From NCBI GenBank assembly GCA_945860955.1, contig CAMATH010000036.1, positions 1-62,870 on the forward strand: 62,870 bases of DNA. Direction: 5' to 3'. Both the position numbers and the translations under genes were made by a program. The stretch is from Planctomicrobium piriforme (lineage in GTDB: Bacteria; Planctomycetota; Planctomycetia; Planctomycetales; Planctomycetaceae). The notes beneath the pieces are model-generated. The model did not search any database, was not told where the DNA came from, and worked only from the letters and a program-made list of their open reading frames with translations. Numbering within the stretch: position 1 is the first letter of the stretch; every line of letters starts with the position of its first letter. Of the stretch, positions 17,241-25,964 are shown in pieces.

Positions 17241-18119
17241 CTACTTGCCGTACCGCACGCCATTTGCCTGGATCTTCCGGCGGAAAACCTTGTCGCCCGC
17301 CGTCACGTACAGCGTGTCGAGTTTCGGACCCCCGAAACAGACGTTCGATAGCGGACCCGCCTGCGGTTTGGCGATCGCACCGCCGAGTCGCCCGGTGGGA
17401 TCGAACATTTGCAGTCCGGCCCGCGTGGTGACGTAGAGTCGACCGACGGCGTCGACTGTCATGCCGTCGGAACCGGGGCGGTCGGCACCAGACGGAAGTT
17501 GCAACGGTCCGTAGTAACGGTCTTTGTTCGTCAGAGTGCCGTCACGCTCGACGCGAAACGTCCAGAGAATCGCTTCCTGGCCTTCGGTTACCACAATGGT
17601 CCCCTGATCGGGCCACAGGATGATTCCGTTTGGATTGATCCCCTCGGCGACCACCTTTTTCTTACGGTCGGGGGCGATGTGCCACACCCGCTTCCCCGGC
17701 GGATCGGTGAACCAGATCGAGCCATTCCCCGCCACCACCAGGTCGTTGGACTGCACCTCGTCGGCGATGGTTTCGACTTCGGCTTGGGCGTTGTAGGCGA
17801 CGATTTTCTTCTCACCATTTCGGCAGCCGTACAGTTTGCCGTCGGGGCCGAACATTAAGCCGTTGGTGTTGGCGGTATTCTCGGCGAATAATGTCACCTT
17901 GCCATCGAGTTCGATCTTAAAGATCTTGCTTTCGGGGACATCGGTGAAATAGACGCGACCGTCGGCGTCAACCGCAGGACCTTCAGTGAAGCGGTGTTCC
18001 GACGAGACCAACTGCCAGTTCTCGCCATCGATGAGAATGGTGGAGAGCGCCATGTCCTGGGCGCGGATCACGGCGGGAAACAGCAGCAGCAACAGTGCGG
18101 GAATCCAGATGCGGCGCAT
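17241..18119 (-). CDS. Secreted SMP-30/gluconolactonase-like beta-propeller
   Basis: The 292-residue product has a signal peptide (IWIPALLLLLFPAVIRAQ). The propeller motifs are FTEGPAVDADGRVYFTDVPE, NTNGLMFGPDGKLYGC, SNDLVVAGNGSIWFTDPP, INPNGIILWPDQ and GSDGMTVDAVGRLYVTT, which supply the metal-site Glu, Asn and Asp of SMP-30 lactonases. It probably hydrolyses a sugar lactone outside the cytoplasm. It lies in a run of minus-strand secreted genes and ends 31 bp before the start of the ECF sigma gene that follows on the same strand. Confidence 0.87.
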   Translation of the reverse strand: MRRIWIPALLLLLFPAVIRAQDMALSTILIDGENWQLVSSEHRFTEGPAVDADGRVYFTDVPESKIFKIELDGKVTLFAENTANTNGLMFGPDGKLYGCRNGEKKIVAYNAQAEVETIADEVQSNDLVVAGNGSIWFTDPPGKRVWHIAPDRKKKVVAEGINPNGIILWPDQGTIVVTEGQEAILWTFRVERDGTLTNKDRYYGPLQLPSGADRPGSDGMTVDAVGRLYVTTRAGLQMFDPTGRLGGAIAKPQAGPLSNVCFGGPKLDTLYVTAGDKVFRRKIQANGVRYGK

Positions 18120-18188
18120 GATGACTCCGGAAAAGAAATGAACGATTGACGCGGTTTGAGACGGCTGAGCGACGGAGTGCGAGAGCGC

Positions 18189-19094
18189 CTACTGGGGCGT
18201 CTCGCGCCACAGCCAGCGGAGGGAGTCGGGAAGGATGGCACCGCCGTGCTTGCCGTTGTGGCCGCCGTCGCCATAATCAAACCGGTAGTCGTATTTCGAG
18301 AACTTGAGGGCCGCCGCCATTTCCTGATTTGCGAGCGGCCAGTTGCCGTGCAGATTGTCGAGATCGTTGCTCCCTTCCTGCAGGAAGACGCGGATCGGTT
18401 TGCGTTCCGTCTTGCGGATCAGCGAGGGGTAAACATGTCCGCCGCGAATATTCGTGAAGCTGCCGACGTGGGACAGCACTTTGGAAAACGCCTCGGGGCG
18501 TTCCCAGGCGACCGTAAAGGCACAGATTCCCCCCGAGCTGATTCCGCCGATGGCGCGGTGTTCGGGTCGGTCACTGAGGCGGTACGTCTTGCTCACTTCG
18601 GGGAGAATTTCTTCGAGGAGGAAGCGGGCGTATTGATCACTGAGCGTGTCATACTCAAAGCTGCGGTTACTGCGCGGCTTCTGGCCCGCTTCTGTTGGGG
18701 GAACCTGGCCGGGATTCAGGAAGATGCCGATGGTTACCGGCATTTCCCCTTTGTGAATCAGATTGTCGAAAACGACCGTGGTCCGGAACTGACCTTTGGC
18801 GTCGACGTACGATCCGCCATCCTGAAAGACCATCACGCAGGCGGGCTTGCTGCCGTCGTATTGCTTGGGGACGTAAATCCAATAATCACGTTCCGTCCCC
18901 GCGAAGACTTTGGAATTCAGCCACTGGTGCTTGGTGGTGGTTCCCTGAGGCACCCCCTCTTGCACCATGGAGTCGGGCCCCATGGTGTAATCGTCGGCGG
19001 CGGATGCCGGGGCGAATGGCGCGAGCGAAAGAACGACGCAGGCGAACGCCGTCAGGACGCCGGGGGAAACGCGATGCAGCGACTGTCTGAGCAT
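18189..19094 (-). CDS. Secreted esterase of the Fes/IroE-like alpha/beta-hydrolase family
   Basis: From ATG 19094 the product is 301 residues with a signal peptide (LTAFACVVLSLAPFAPASA). The mature part has RDYWIYVPKQYDGSKPACVMVFQDGG, the nucleophile elbow GGISSGGICAF (Ser at the second S of ISSGG) and a C-terminal His in DGGHNGKHGG. The family includes enterochelin and feruloyl esterases. The exact substrate cannot be read from sequence. The next gene downstream, an SMP-30 protein 69 bp away, suggests a joint role in breaking down external sugar esters or lactones. Confidence 0.85.
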   Translation of the reverse strand: MLRQSLHRVSPGVLTAFACVVLSLAPFAPASAADDYTMGPDSMVQEGVPQGTTTKHQWLNSKVFAGTERDYWIYVPKQYDGSKPACVMVFQDGGSYVDAKGQFRTTVVFDNLIHKGEMPVTIGIFLNPGQVPPTEAGQKPRSNRSFEYDTLSDQYARFLLEEILPEVSKTYRLSDRPEHRAIGGISSGGICAFTVAWERPEAFSKVLSHVGSFTNIRGGHVYPSLIRKTERKPIRVFLQEGSNDLDNLHGNWPLANQEMAAALKFSKYDYRFDYGDGGHNGKHGGAILPDSLRWLWRETPQ

Positions 19095-19280
19095 GATGTA
19101 AAGAACCGCGGAGCGTGACGGGAGGAAACGGCAAGCCGGCATCTTATCCACGGGATGACATCGCGAGAACCATGCCGGCTCCGCTATTCTGATCCGGACA
19201 CAAACCTACAGACCGCCCGTGCGTCTCCGCGCGGGAGAGCGCACCGCGGTTCGCCCGCATCAATTCGTCAGTGATTCACC

Positions 19281-20408
19281 ATGCCCCGCATCTCGGACAT
19301 TGTCGCGTTCTTCGACCGTTTCGCTCCGCAGAATCTGGCGGAAGATTGGGACAACACCGGGCTACTTCTGGGGGACCGCGACGCGGTCGTCGAGCGGGTC
19401 GTCACCTGTCTGACGCTCACCAGCGACGTCGCCCGTGAGGCGATTGAGCGCAAGGCAGAGCTGGTAGTCACGCATCACCCGATTTTCTTCAAGCCGGTCA
19501 AACGCCTGACGACCGATGATCCGCAGGGACGGATGGTGCTGAAGCTGGCGGCTTCGGGCGTGGCGGTTTACTCGGCACATACCCGATTCGACAGTTCGCG
19601 GGCGGGGATCAATCAGAAGCTCGCCGAGGGGTTGGGGCTGGTGGAGATCGACTCCCTGGAACCCGCGAGCGCCCCGCCCAGTTACAAACTGGTGGTTATG
19701 GTGCCGCGCGACCACGTGGCGGCGGTGCAACGGGCGATGTGGGACGCCGGCGCGGGGGTGATTGGTGAATACAGGGAATGCAGCTTTTTGATGCCGGGGA
19801 CCGGTTCGTTTCGCGGATCGAGTACCAGTCACCCGGCGATCGGCGCGCCCGAAGAGTTCCGTACGGTGGAGGAGTATCGGGTCGATATGGTCTGCCCGGC
19901 ACCACTGGTGGACAAAGTGATCGCGGCGATGAAGAAGGCGCATCCGTATGAAGAGACCGCGTTCGATATCGTTCCCCGCAGAGCCCCGCAATTGGATGTG
20001 GGAGTCGGGCGGACGGGGGTTCTCCCGGCAGGAGCGGGCGGGAGAGAGACGACTCCCGTCACTCTGCGGGAGTTTTTGACCCGGGTGAAGGAACTCTTGA
20101 GGATCGACCGGCTGCAATATACGGGGGCGTTGGATCAGCCGATCCGCCGGGTGGGAATCGCCTGCGGGTCGGCGGGAGAACTCCTGCGGGCGGCGCGGAA
20201 TCGGAAGTGTGACGTGTTTCTCACCGGAGAGTCTCGATTCCACACGAGTGTCGAAGCGCAGGAATCGGGCTGCGCGCTGGTGCTGGCCGGGCATTATGCG
20301 ACGGAGCGCCCGGCGATGGAGCGGCTCGCGACAGATCTGACCAGGGCGTTTCCCGGGTTGGAAGCGTGGGGCAGCGAAGCGGAGCGCGATCCGGTTTGTT
20401 TTGGATGA
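19281..20408 (+). CDS. NIF3-like dinuclear metal protein with inserted YqfO/CutA-like domain
   Basis: The product is 375 residues. NLAEDWDNTGLLLGD, LVVTHHPIFF and VYSAHTRFDSS near the N-terminus and FLTGESRFHTSVEAQ and LAGHYATER near the C-terminus carry the His, Asp and Glu ligands of the NIF3/YbgI dinuclear site. The middle (about residues 135-220, with YKLVVMVPRDHVAAVQRAM and HPYEETAFDIVPR) is the YqfO-type insertion. The family is called GTP cyclohydrolase type 2-like, but its role is uncertain. It appears complete and stands alone. Confidence 0.9.
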   Translation: MPRISDIVAFFDRFAPQNLAEDWDNTGLLLGDRDAVVERVVTCLTLTSDVAREAIERKAELVVTHHPIFFKPVKRLTTDDPQGRMVLKLAASGVAVYSAHTRFDSSRAGINQKLAEGLGLVEIDSLEPASAPPSYKLVVMVPRDHVAAVQRAMWDAGAGVIGEYRECSFLMPGTGSFRGSSTSHPAIGAPEEFRTVEEYRVDMVCPAPLVDKVIAAMKKAHPYEETAFDIVPRRAPQLDVGVGRTGVLPAGAGGRETTPVTLREFLTRVKELLRIDRLQYTGALDQPIRRVGIACGSAGELLRAARNRKCDVFLTGESRFHTSVEAQESGCALVLAGHYATERPAMERLATDLTRAFPGLEAWGSEAERDPVCFG

Positions 20409-21073
20409 AAGGCAAGTCCAGGCCAGTCGTCGCGACATGTGGCGGACGGCGTTCCTACGACGCCGCGGTCTGGACAACTTCGGCAGAGTCGAGTGGAGAC
20501 AGATTGAATCGGCGTATCGGAAGCAATCCGCGGCATAGCCGCCGCTCCCCTCCTCTCCCCGCGTACGACTTTGCGCACCAGATTCAACTCCGCTGCGGGG
20601 AGAGGGGTCGGGGGTGAGGGGTCCACCCAGATCGTAGGTAACGACTCCGCGCCGGGTAACGCAGTGATGGACCTTTCACCCGCATTGCCAACTCATCCGG
20701 CCGATCGGCCACCTTCTCCCCGAAAGCGGGGAGAAGGATTCGATTCAAGCCGAGCTGGGTAACCCCCCTTCTCCGTGCACACCAGCGGCGATCAGCCACC
20801 GATCTCCCTGACCCTCCGGCGTCGTCGCGACACAAGGGCGTCGTTACGCTCTGCGTTGAGGGACGCACGATTGCTGTGGATTAGTGGACATTTAACCATT
20901 TTTAGAGACTGAAGTTTCCAAGAATCAGCCGTTTAGCCGAAATAAATTTCCCAAACCGCAACCCCCAACATCGAGAACGGGTCGCCTCAGGGTTTGCGCT
21001 CCCCCACATCCTTCCTATAATCCCCCCCGGCGCTCACTGGCAGATTCCCCCTGAACCTGCAACGATTCAACCC
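20409..21073. other. 665-bp spacer upstream of the nuo operon, with hairpin repeats
   Basis: No gene is supported. Two related hairpins occur. The first has an 11-bp stem at 20552-20562 and 20595-20605 (CCTCTCCCCGC and its complement). The second has a perfect 11-bp stem with an AAAG loop at 20712-20737 (CCTTCTCCCCG). They look like intergenic REP-type palindromes; neither has a T-run like a rho-independent terminator. The last 150 bp are AT-richer and presumably hold the nuo promoter, but no -10/-35 pair is convincing. Confidence 0.6.
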
Positions 21074-21439
21074 ATGCCCGGTCTACCCATTCTATTGTTC
21101 GCGGCGGTCGCGTTTGTCGTGGCCCTGTCGATTCTTGTCATTGCCCAGGTTGTCGGCCCCAAACGCCGCACTGAGGTGAAAATGATGCCGTACGAATCGG
21201 GAATGGACCCAGTCCATTCCGCGAGGCAGCGGTTCAACATCAGTTTCTACCTGCTGGCGATTGAATTTCTGGTGTTTGATGTGGAACTGTTGTTCCTCTA
21301 CCCCTGGGCGGTCGCCGCTCACGACCGGGGGGCGTTTGGCCCGGACCATGCCGTCTTTTATGCGGTCTGTGGCTTTCTCTCGATCCTGGTCCTTGGCTTC
21401 GTCTACACCTGGCGGAAAGGGGTGTTCAAATGGACGTGA
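21074..21439 (+). CDS. nuoA: NADH-quinone oxidoreductase subunit A
   Basis: The 121-residue membrane subunit has three helices. The conserved loop YESGMDPVHSARQRFNISFY and the FLVFDVELLFLYPWAV segment with its acidic residues are diagnostic. It sits at the quinone-site/membrane interface of complex I. It is the first gene of the 14-gene operon, and its 3' end overlaps nuoB by 10 bp. Confidence 0.96.
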   Translation: MPGLPILLFAAVAFVVALSILVIAQVVGPKRRTEVKMMPYESGMDPVHSARQRFNISFYLLAIEFLVFDVELLFLYPWAVAAHDRGAFGPDHAVFYAVCGFLSILVLGFVYTWRKGVFKWT

Positions 21440-22014
21440 GCGTTCCCGAGAACGTTGTCGTCACCCGGCTCGATTCCCTCGCAAGCTGGTGTCGCAAAAA
21501 CAGTTTGTGGCCCATGCCGTTCGCCACCGCCTGTTGTGGCATTGAACTGATGGCCACTGGAGCCAGCAAGCACGACATTGCCCGTTTCGGGGCGGAGGTG
21601 TTTCGGTTTTCCCCCCGGCAATGCGACCTGATGATTGTCGCCGGCCGGGTGGTGATGAAGATGCTGCCGGTGCTCCAGCGAATCTGGCTGCAGATGCCCG
21701 AGCCGAAGTGGTGCATCTCGATGGGGGCCTGTGCGTCGACCGGCGGAGTGTTCGACACCTACTGCGTCGTCCAGGGGATCGATCGATTCATTCCGGTTGA
21801 TATGTACGTTCCCGGGTGCCCCCCCCGGCCTGAGCAGCTCATTCAGGCGGTGATCGACCTGCAAGACAAGATTCAGCGAGAAGGGACTCTGATGGGATCA
21901 GAATTCCTGACCGAGGCGCGGCAGCAGCCCAAGCGGGCGTTGCTCGACATCGCCACGGCGTCGAATTCTCCCCGCCCGCAGCCACTGCCCATCCTCCCGA
22001 ACGTAGGGGTTTGA
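21430..22014 (+). CDS. nuoB: NADH-quinone oxidoreductase subunit B
   Basis: The product is 194 residues. FATACCGIELMATG, CISMGACASTGG and YVPGCPPRPEQLI give the cysteines that bind the terminal 4Fe-4S cluster N2, which passes electrons to quinone. It is peripheral-arm and cytoplasmic. The C-terminal tail of about 40 residues is less conserved. It overlaps nuoA and ends 3 bp before nuoC. Confidence 0.96.
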   Translation: MDVSVPENVVVTRLDSLASWCRKNSLWPMPFATACCGIELMATGASKHDIARFGAEVFRFSPRQCDLMIVAGRVVMKMLPVLQRIWLQMPEPKWCISMGACASTGGVFDTYCVVQGIDRFIPVDMYVPGCPPRPEQLIQAVIDLQDKIQREGTLMGSEFLTEARQQPKRALLDIATASNSPRPQPLPILPNVGV

Positions 22015-22017
22015 CGC

Positions 22018-22524
22018 ATGGATCCGCAAGCCCTGCAAACGGCCCTGAAGGCCCGGTTTGGTGAAGTCGCCTGGCAGTATTCCGAAAGCCCGCGCGGCCA
22101 GCGCCGGCTGGTGGTCCCCGCCGGCCAGCTCGAATCGTACCTGTCGTTTCTGAAGACCCAATGCGGGTTTGACCTGCTGATCGACGTCACCTGCGTCGAT
22201 TACCTGCACTACCGTGGTGCCCGGGACCGGTTCGGCCTGGTGTATATCCTGGGTCCGTCGACCTCGGGAGAGCGGCTGGTGGTTCGCTGTTATCTCAACG
22301 AACCCGACCTCACGGTTCGGTCGGCGGTTCCGTTGTGGGAAGGGGCGAACTGGCTGGAACGCGAAGTTTACGACATGTTCGGCATCGTATTCGAAGGGCA
22401 TCCCGACCTGCGCCGGGTGTTGATGCCTGAAGAATTCGCCGGCTTCCCGCTGCGGAAGGACTATCCGCTCCGCGGGCGTGGCGAACGTCACAATTTCGAA
22501 CGCATCACACGCAATCAGAGCTGA
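22018..22524 (+). CDS. nuoC: NADH-quinone oxidoreductase subunit C
   Basis: The product is 168 residues. The family signature WYEREVYDMFGI appears as NWLEREVYDMFGIVFEGHPD, followed by RRVLMPEEFAGFPLRKDYPL. It is a 30-kDa-type peripheral-arm subunit without cofactor. It is separate from nuoD, which starts 90 bp downstream, unlike the fused NuoCD of E. coli. Confidence 0.96.
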   Translation: MDPQALQTALKARFGEVAWQYSESPRGQRRLVVPAGQLESYLSFLKTQCGFDLLIDVTCVDYLHYRGARDRFGLVYILGPSTSGERLVVRCYLNEPDLTVRSAVPLWEGANWLEREVYDMFGIVFEGHPDLRRVLMPEEFAGFPLRKDYPLRGRGERHNFERITRNQS

Positions 22525-22614
22525 CCAAACACCCCGCATCGCCAACGGCGCCCGCGACGTGAGTCGCACGGTTGGCGGTTCGCAACGCAAACACTCCTCT
22601 GGCAACCGCACCTC

Positions 22615-23832
22615 ATGGCTTCTGGACTTCTCGATCCTCCCGCGTCGACCATCGAGCAGGAATATCGCTGGACGCTGAACTTCGGTCCGCAGCACCCCGC
22701 GACACACACCACGCTGCGCATCGTGCTGGAGATCGAGGGAGAGAAAGTTCTCAACGCCCGCCCCGAAATCGGCTACCTGCACAGCGGGTTCGAGAAGATC
22801 GGCGAGCATCTGAACTACAACCAGTACGTCACGGTCACCGACCGGATGAACTACATTTCGCCGCTGGCAAACAACATCGCCTGGCACCATGCGGTCGAAT
22901 CGCTCCTGGGGATCGACGTCCCCCCGCGCTGTCAGTACATCCGTACGATTCTGTTCGAACTGGCACGCATCAGCGATCACCTGCTGAGTAACGGGGCGTG
23001 CGCGCTCGACACCGGGGCGTTCACCGCGTTCCTATACGCCTTCAACCAGCGCGAAGTGCTGTATCAGGTGTTCGAAACGCTGTGCGGGGCCCGGTTCACC
23101 ACCAGCTACACCCGGGTCGGCGGGCTGATGTACGACGCCACGCCGAAGTTCATTGAACAGGTTCGGCAGTTTGTCAAGAATTTCCCGAAGGTTCACGCCG
23201 ACATCTGCCGGCTGTTGAATCGCAACCGGATTTTCGTCGAACGCACCAAGGGGATTGGCGTTCTCACCAAAGAAGAGGCGATCAATCGCAGCGCGACCGG
23301 GCCGATCGCCCGTGCGAGTGGTGTCACCCGCGACCTGCGTAAAGACACCCCGTATCTGGCGTACGCCGACTTTGATTTCAACGTCGTTTGCTCGACCGCG
23401 GGCGACTGCTTTCACCGCTATCTCGTCCGTATGGATGAGATGCTCGAAAGCGTGAAGATCATCGAACAGGCTCTGGAAAACCTTCCGCCGGGACCGTTCA
23501 ACGTCCCCATGGCGGATCGCACCGTCCTCCCTGACAAGACGCGGGTTTACAACACGATCGAGGGACTGATCACTCACTTCGAAGTGGTGATGACCAACCG
23601 CGGGTTTCAGACACCGCGCGACGAGTGTTACACCGCGGTCGAAGCCCCCAATGGAGAACTCGGTTTCTACCTCGCCAGCGATGGCAGTGAGACCGCCTAC
23701 CGGGCGCGGTGCCGGCCTCCCAGTTTCATCCATTTCGCGATGTTCCCCCACCTGATTCGCGGTCACCTCGTGAGCGACATCGTGGCGGTGCTGGGGAGTT
23801 TGAACATCATCGCGGCGGAACTGGACCGGTGA
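22615..23832 (+). CDS. nuoD: NADH-quinone oxidoreductase subunit D
   Basis: The 405-residue, 49-kDa-type subunit forms the quinone pocket with NuoB. FGPQHPATHTTLRIVLEIEG, GYLHSGFEKIGEHL, YVTVTDRMNY and the C-terminal DIVAVLGSLNIIAAELDR are typical. The His and Tyr of the quinone site lie in QHPATH and in NYNQY. It appears full length. Confidence 0.96.
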   Translation: MASGLLDPPASTIEQEYRWTLNFGPQHPATHTTLRIVLEIEGEKVLNARPEIGYLHSGFEKIGEHLNYNQYVTVTDRMNYISPLANNIAWHHAVESLLGIDVPPRCQYIRTILFELARISDHLLSNGACALDTGAFTAFLYAFNQREVLYQVFETLCGARFTTSYTRVGGLMYDATPKFIEQVRQFVKNFPKVHADICRLLNRNRIFVERTKGIGVLTKEEAINRSATGPIARASGVTRDLRKDTPYLAYADFDFNVVCSTAGDCFHRYLVRMDEMLESVKIIEQALENLPPGPFNVPMADRTVLPDKTRVYNTIEGLITHFEVVMTNRGFQTPRDECYTAVEAPNGELGFYLASDGSETAYRARCRPPSFIHFAMFPHLIRGHLVSDIVAVLGSLNIIAAELDR

Positions 23833-23896
23833 CGAGATCCCTTCCCACGAGTCGGCTTTTTTTCACAACCAGCCGTTTGGTTCTCCGGTCCGGAGA

Positions 23897-24427
23897 ATGC
23901 AAACCGACGAGACGCGAGCGATGACCACGACAACGGCCCAACCGATACTGACCCCGCAGATGCGGGCCGAGATCGAAGCGTACTTTCCGCGCTATCCGAC
24001 GAAGCAGGCGGTCACGCTGCCGGCGCTCCACATCATCAACGAACATCTCCGCTGCGTCCCCGAGGGAGCGATCCCCGAACTGGCGAAGATGCTCGAATTG
24101 TCCCCCGCGCAGGTTTATGACACGCTGTCGTTCTACGGGTACTTCAAGTCGAAGCCGTGCGGCAAGGTGCGGGCCTGGGTCTGCCGATCGATCAGTTGCT
24201 CGTTGCGCGGCGGAGAAGAGGTGCTGGAAGCGCTCAGTGAAAAACTGGGAGTCGCGCCAGGCGAAACGAGTGGCGATGGAAAGGTGACACTGGAATTTGG
24301 CGAGTGCCTGGGTCTGTGCGACTTCGCACCGGCGATGCTCGCGAACGACACCGTCTACAAGAACCTTTCGGTGGAACAGGCGGGTGACGTGGCGGCGCAG
24401 TTGAAAAAACAAGCCGACGCGAAGTAG
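23897..24427 (+). CDS. nuoE: NADH-quinone oxidoreductase subunit E
   Basis: The 24-kDa thioredoxin-like subunit binds the 2Fe-2S cluster N1a through Cys residues in WVCRSISC and FGECLGLCDFAP. A start at ATG 23897 gives 176 residues; ATG 23921 is an equally good start. It works with NuoF and NuoG in the NADH-oxidising module. The C-terminal NLSVEQAGDVAAQLKKQ is a common ending. Confidence 0.95.
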   Translation: MQTDETRAMTTTTAQPILTPQMRAEIEAYFPRYPTKQAVTLPALHIINEHLRCVPEGAIPELAKMLELSPAQVYDTLSFYGYFKSKPCGKVRAWVCRSISCSLRGGEEVLEALSEKLGVAPGETSGDGKVTLEFGECLGLCDFAPAMLANDTVYKNLSVEQAGDVAAQLKKQADAK

Positions 24428-24533
24428 CCCCACCCCGCCGACTGACACACTTCCGAACGACACAAACAACACACAACACGCTTGGCCCATTCGGGCGAAG
24501 CCGACGCAAAGCGATCCTTAGGACCTTGGTTCC

Positions 24534-25880
24534 GTGGCTGAATTCGAACCTGTACTGCTGGCGAACATCCACAAGCCCGACAGCCACACTCTGAGTGTGT
24601 ACCGGGCTGCGGGGGGTTACGCCGCGATCAAGAAGGTCTTGTCGACAATGTCCCCCGTCGACACGGTGGAACTGGTCAAGGCGTCGAACCTACGCGGTCG
24701 TGGCGGGGCGGGCTTCCCCTGCGGGCTGAAGTGGAGTTTTCTGCCGAAAGACGCACCGACCGTATATATGTGCGTGAACGCCGACGAATCGGAGCCGGCG
24801 ACGTTCAACAACCGCATTCTGATGGAGCTGGATCCCCACCAGGTTCTCGAGGGGATCATGATCGGCTGCTACGCGACTCGCGCGCAGACCGCCTACATCT
24901 ACGTCCGGTGCGAGTATCCGACCGCCTACAAACGCCTGCACCAGGCGATTCAGGAGTGTTACGGCGCAGGACTGCTGGGGCAGAACATCAACGGCAGCGG
25001 GTTCAACCTCGACATTTACCTGCACCGCGGGGCGGCCGCTTATATCTGCGGCGAAGAGACCGGGCTGATCGAAAGCCTCGAAGGGAAGCGGGCCTGGCCG
25101 CGTATCAAGCCGCCATTCCCCGCGATCGAAGGAGCGTTCCGCAAGCCGACCGTCGTCAACAACATTGAAACGCTGGCGAACGTTCCGCATATCGTCAATC
25201 GCGGGGCCGACTGGTTCAAGAGCATGGGTGTGCCCTCGACCAATCCCAAAGATCCCGGAAGTTACGGCCCCAAGCTGTACTGCATCAGCGGGCACGTGAA
25301 CACGCCCTGCTGTGTCGAGTTGCCGTTGGGGGTGACCTGCCGGGAGTTGATCGAACGTCACGGCGGCGGTGTCTGGAAGGGACGCAAGGGGAAGATGGCG
25401 ATTCCCGGCGGCATGAGCATGGGGCTGTTGACCGAGAAAGAATTCGACACACCGCTCGACTTCGCCGGCCCGGGAAAGGTCGGTTGCCTGGGTCTGGGGA
25501 CGGCGGCGGTCACGGTGATGGATGAGACGGTGTCGATCGTCGATTACCTGAACAACGCCTGCCGGTTTTTCGCGCACGAATCGTGCGGCCAATGCACCCC
25601 GTGTCGCGAGGGAACAAGCTGGTCAAGCCGGCTGATGACGCGGATTCTCTCGGGCAAAGGCCGCCTGAAGGATCTCGAGATTCTGCAGAGCATTTCGCAA
25701 TCGATCGGCATCATGCCGGGCACGACCATCTGCGGTCTCGCCGACGGTGCCGCTTGGCCGTTGAAGAACGCCCTCGGAAAGTTCCGGGGCGAGCTGGAAG
25801 AGTACATCAAGAAGACGAATCCCGGGGGCTACCAGCAGGAAGAACCTGCCATGGCGCTCGTGGAATTGGCACACCATTAG
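24534..25880 (+). CDS. nuoF: NADH-quinone oxidoreductase subunit F
   Basis: The product is 448 residues, GTG start preceded by an AGGA. GRGGAGFPCGLKWSFLP binds FMN/NADH, VNADESEPATFNNR and RGAAAYICGEETGLIESLEG follow, and ESCGQCTPCREGT with ICGLADGAAWP supplies the four Cys of cluster N3. It accepts hydride from NADH. It appears full length and intact. Confidence 0.96.
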   Translation: MAEFEPVLLANIHKPDSHTLSVYRAAGGYAAIKKVLSTMSPVDTVELVKASNLRGRGGAGFPCGLKWSFLPKDAPTVYMCVNADESEPATFNNRILMELDPHQVLEGIMIGCYATRAQTAYIYVRCEYPTAYKRLHQAIQECYGAGLLGQNINGSGFNLDIYLHRGAAAYICGEETGLIESLEGKRAWPRIKPPFPAIEGAFRKPTVVNNIETLANVPHIVNRGADWFKSMGVPSTNPKDPGSYGPKLYCISGHVNTPCCVELPLGVTCRELIERHGGGVWKGRKGKMAIPGGMSMGLLTEKEFDTPLDFAGPGKVGCLGLGTAAVTVMDETVSIVDYLNNACRFFAHESCGQCTPCREGTSWSSRLMTRILSGKGRLKDLEILQSISQSIGIMPGTTICGLADGAAWPLKNALGKFRGELEEYIKKTNPGGYQQEEPAMALVELAHH

Positions 25881-25964
25881 CCGACAGATCCCCGAGAACA
25901 ATCGAACACGTCGCCCTTCGCGTTAACCCGCGCGGGGGGCCTTCCCAGGATAGAGCTGCGAGTC

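Noticed and set aside
20552-20737. Hairpins as terminators of the NIF3 gene
   Set aside because: They lack a T-run and lie over 140 bp from the stop; they look more like REP palindromes.
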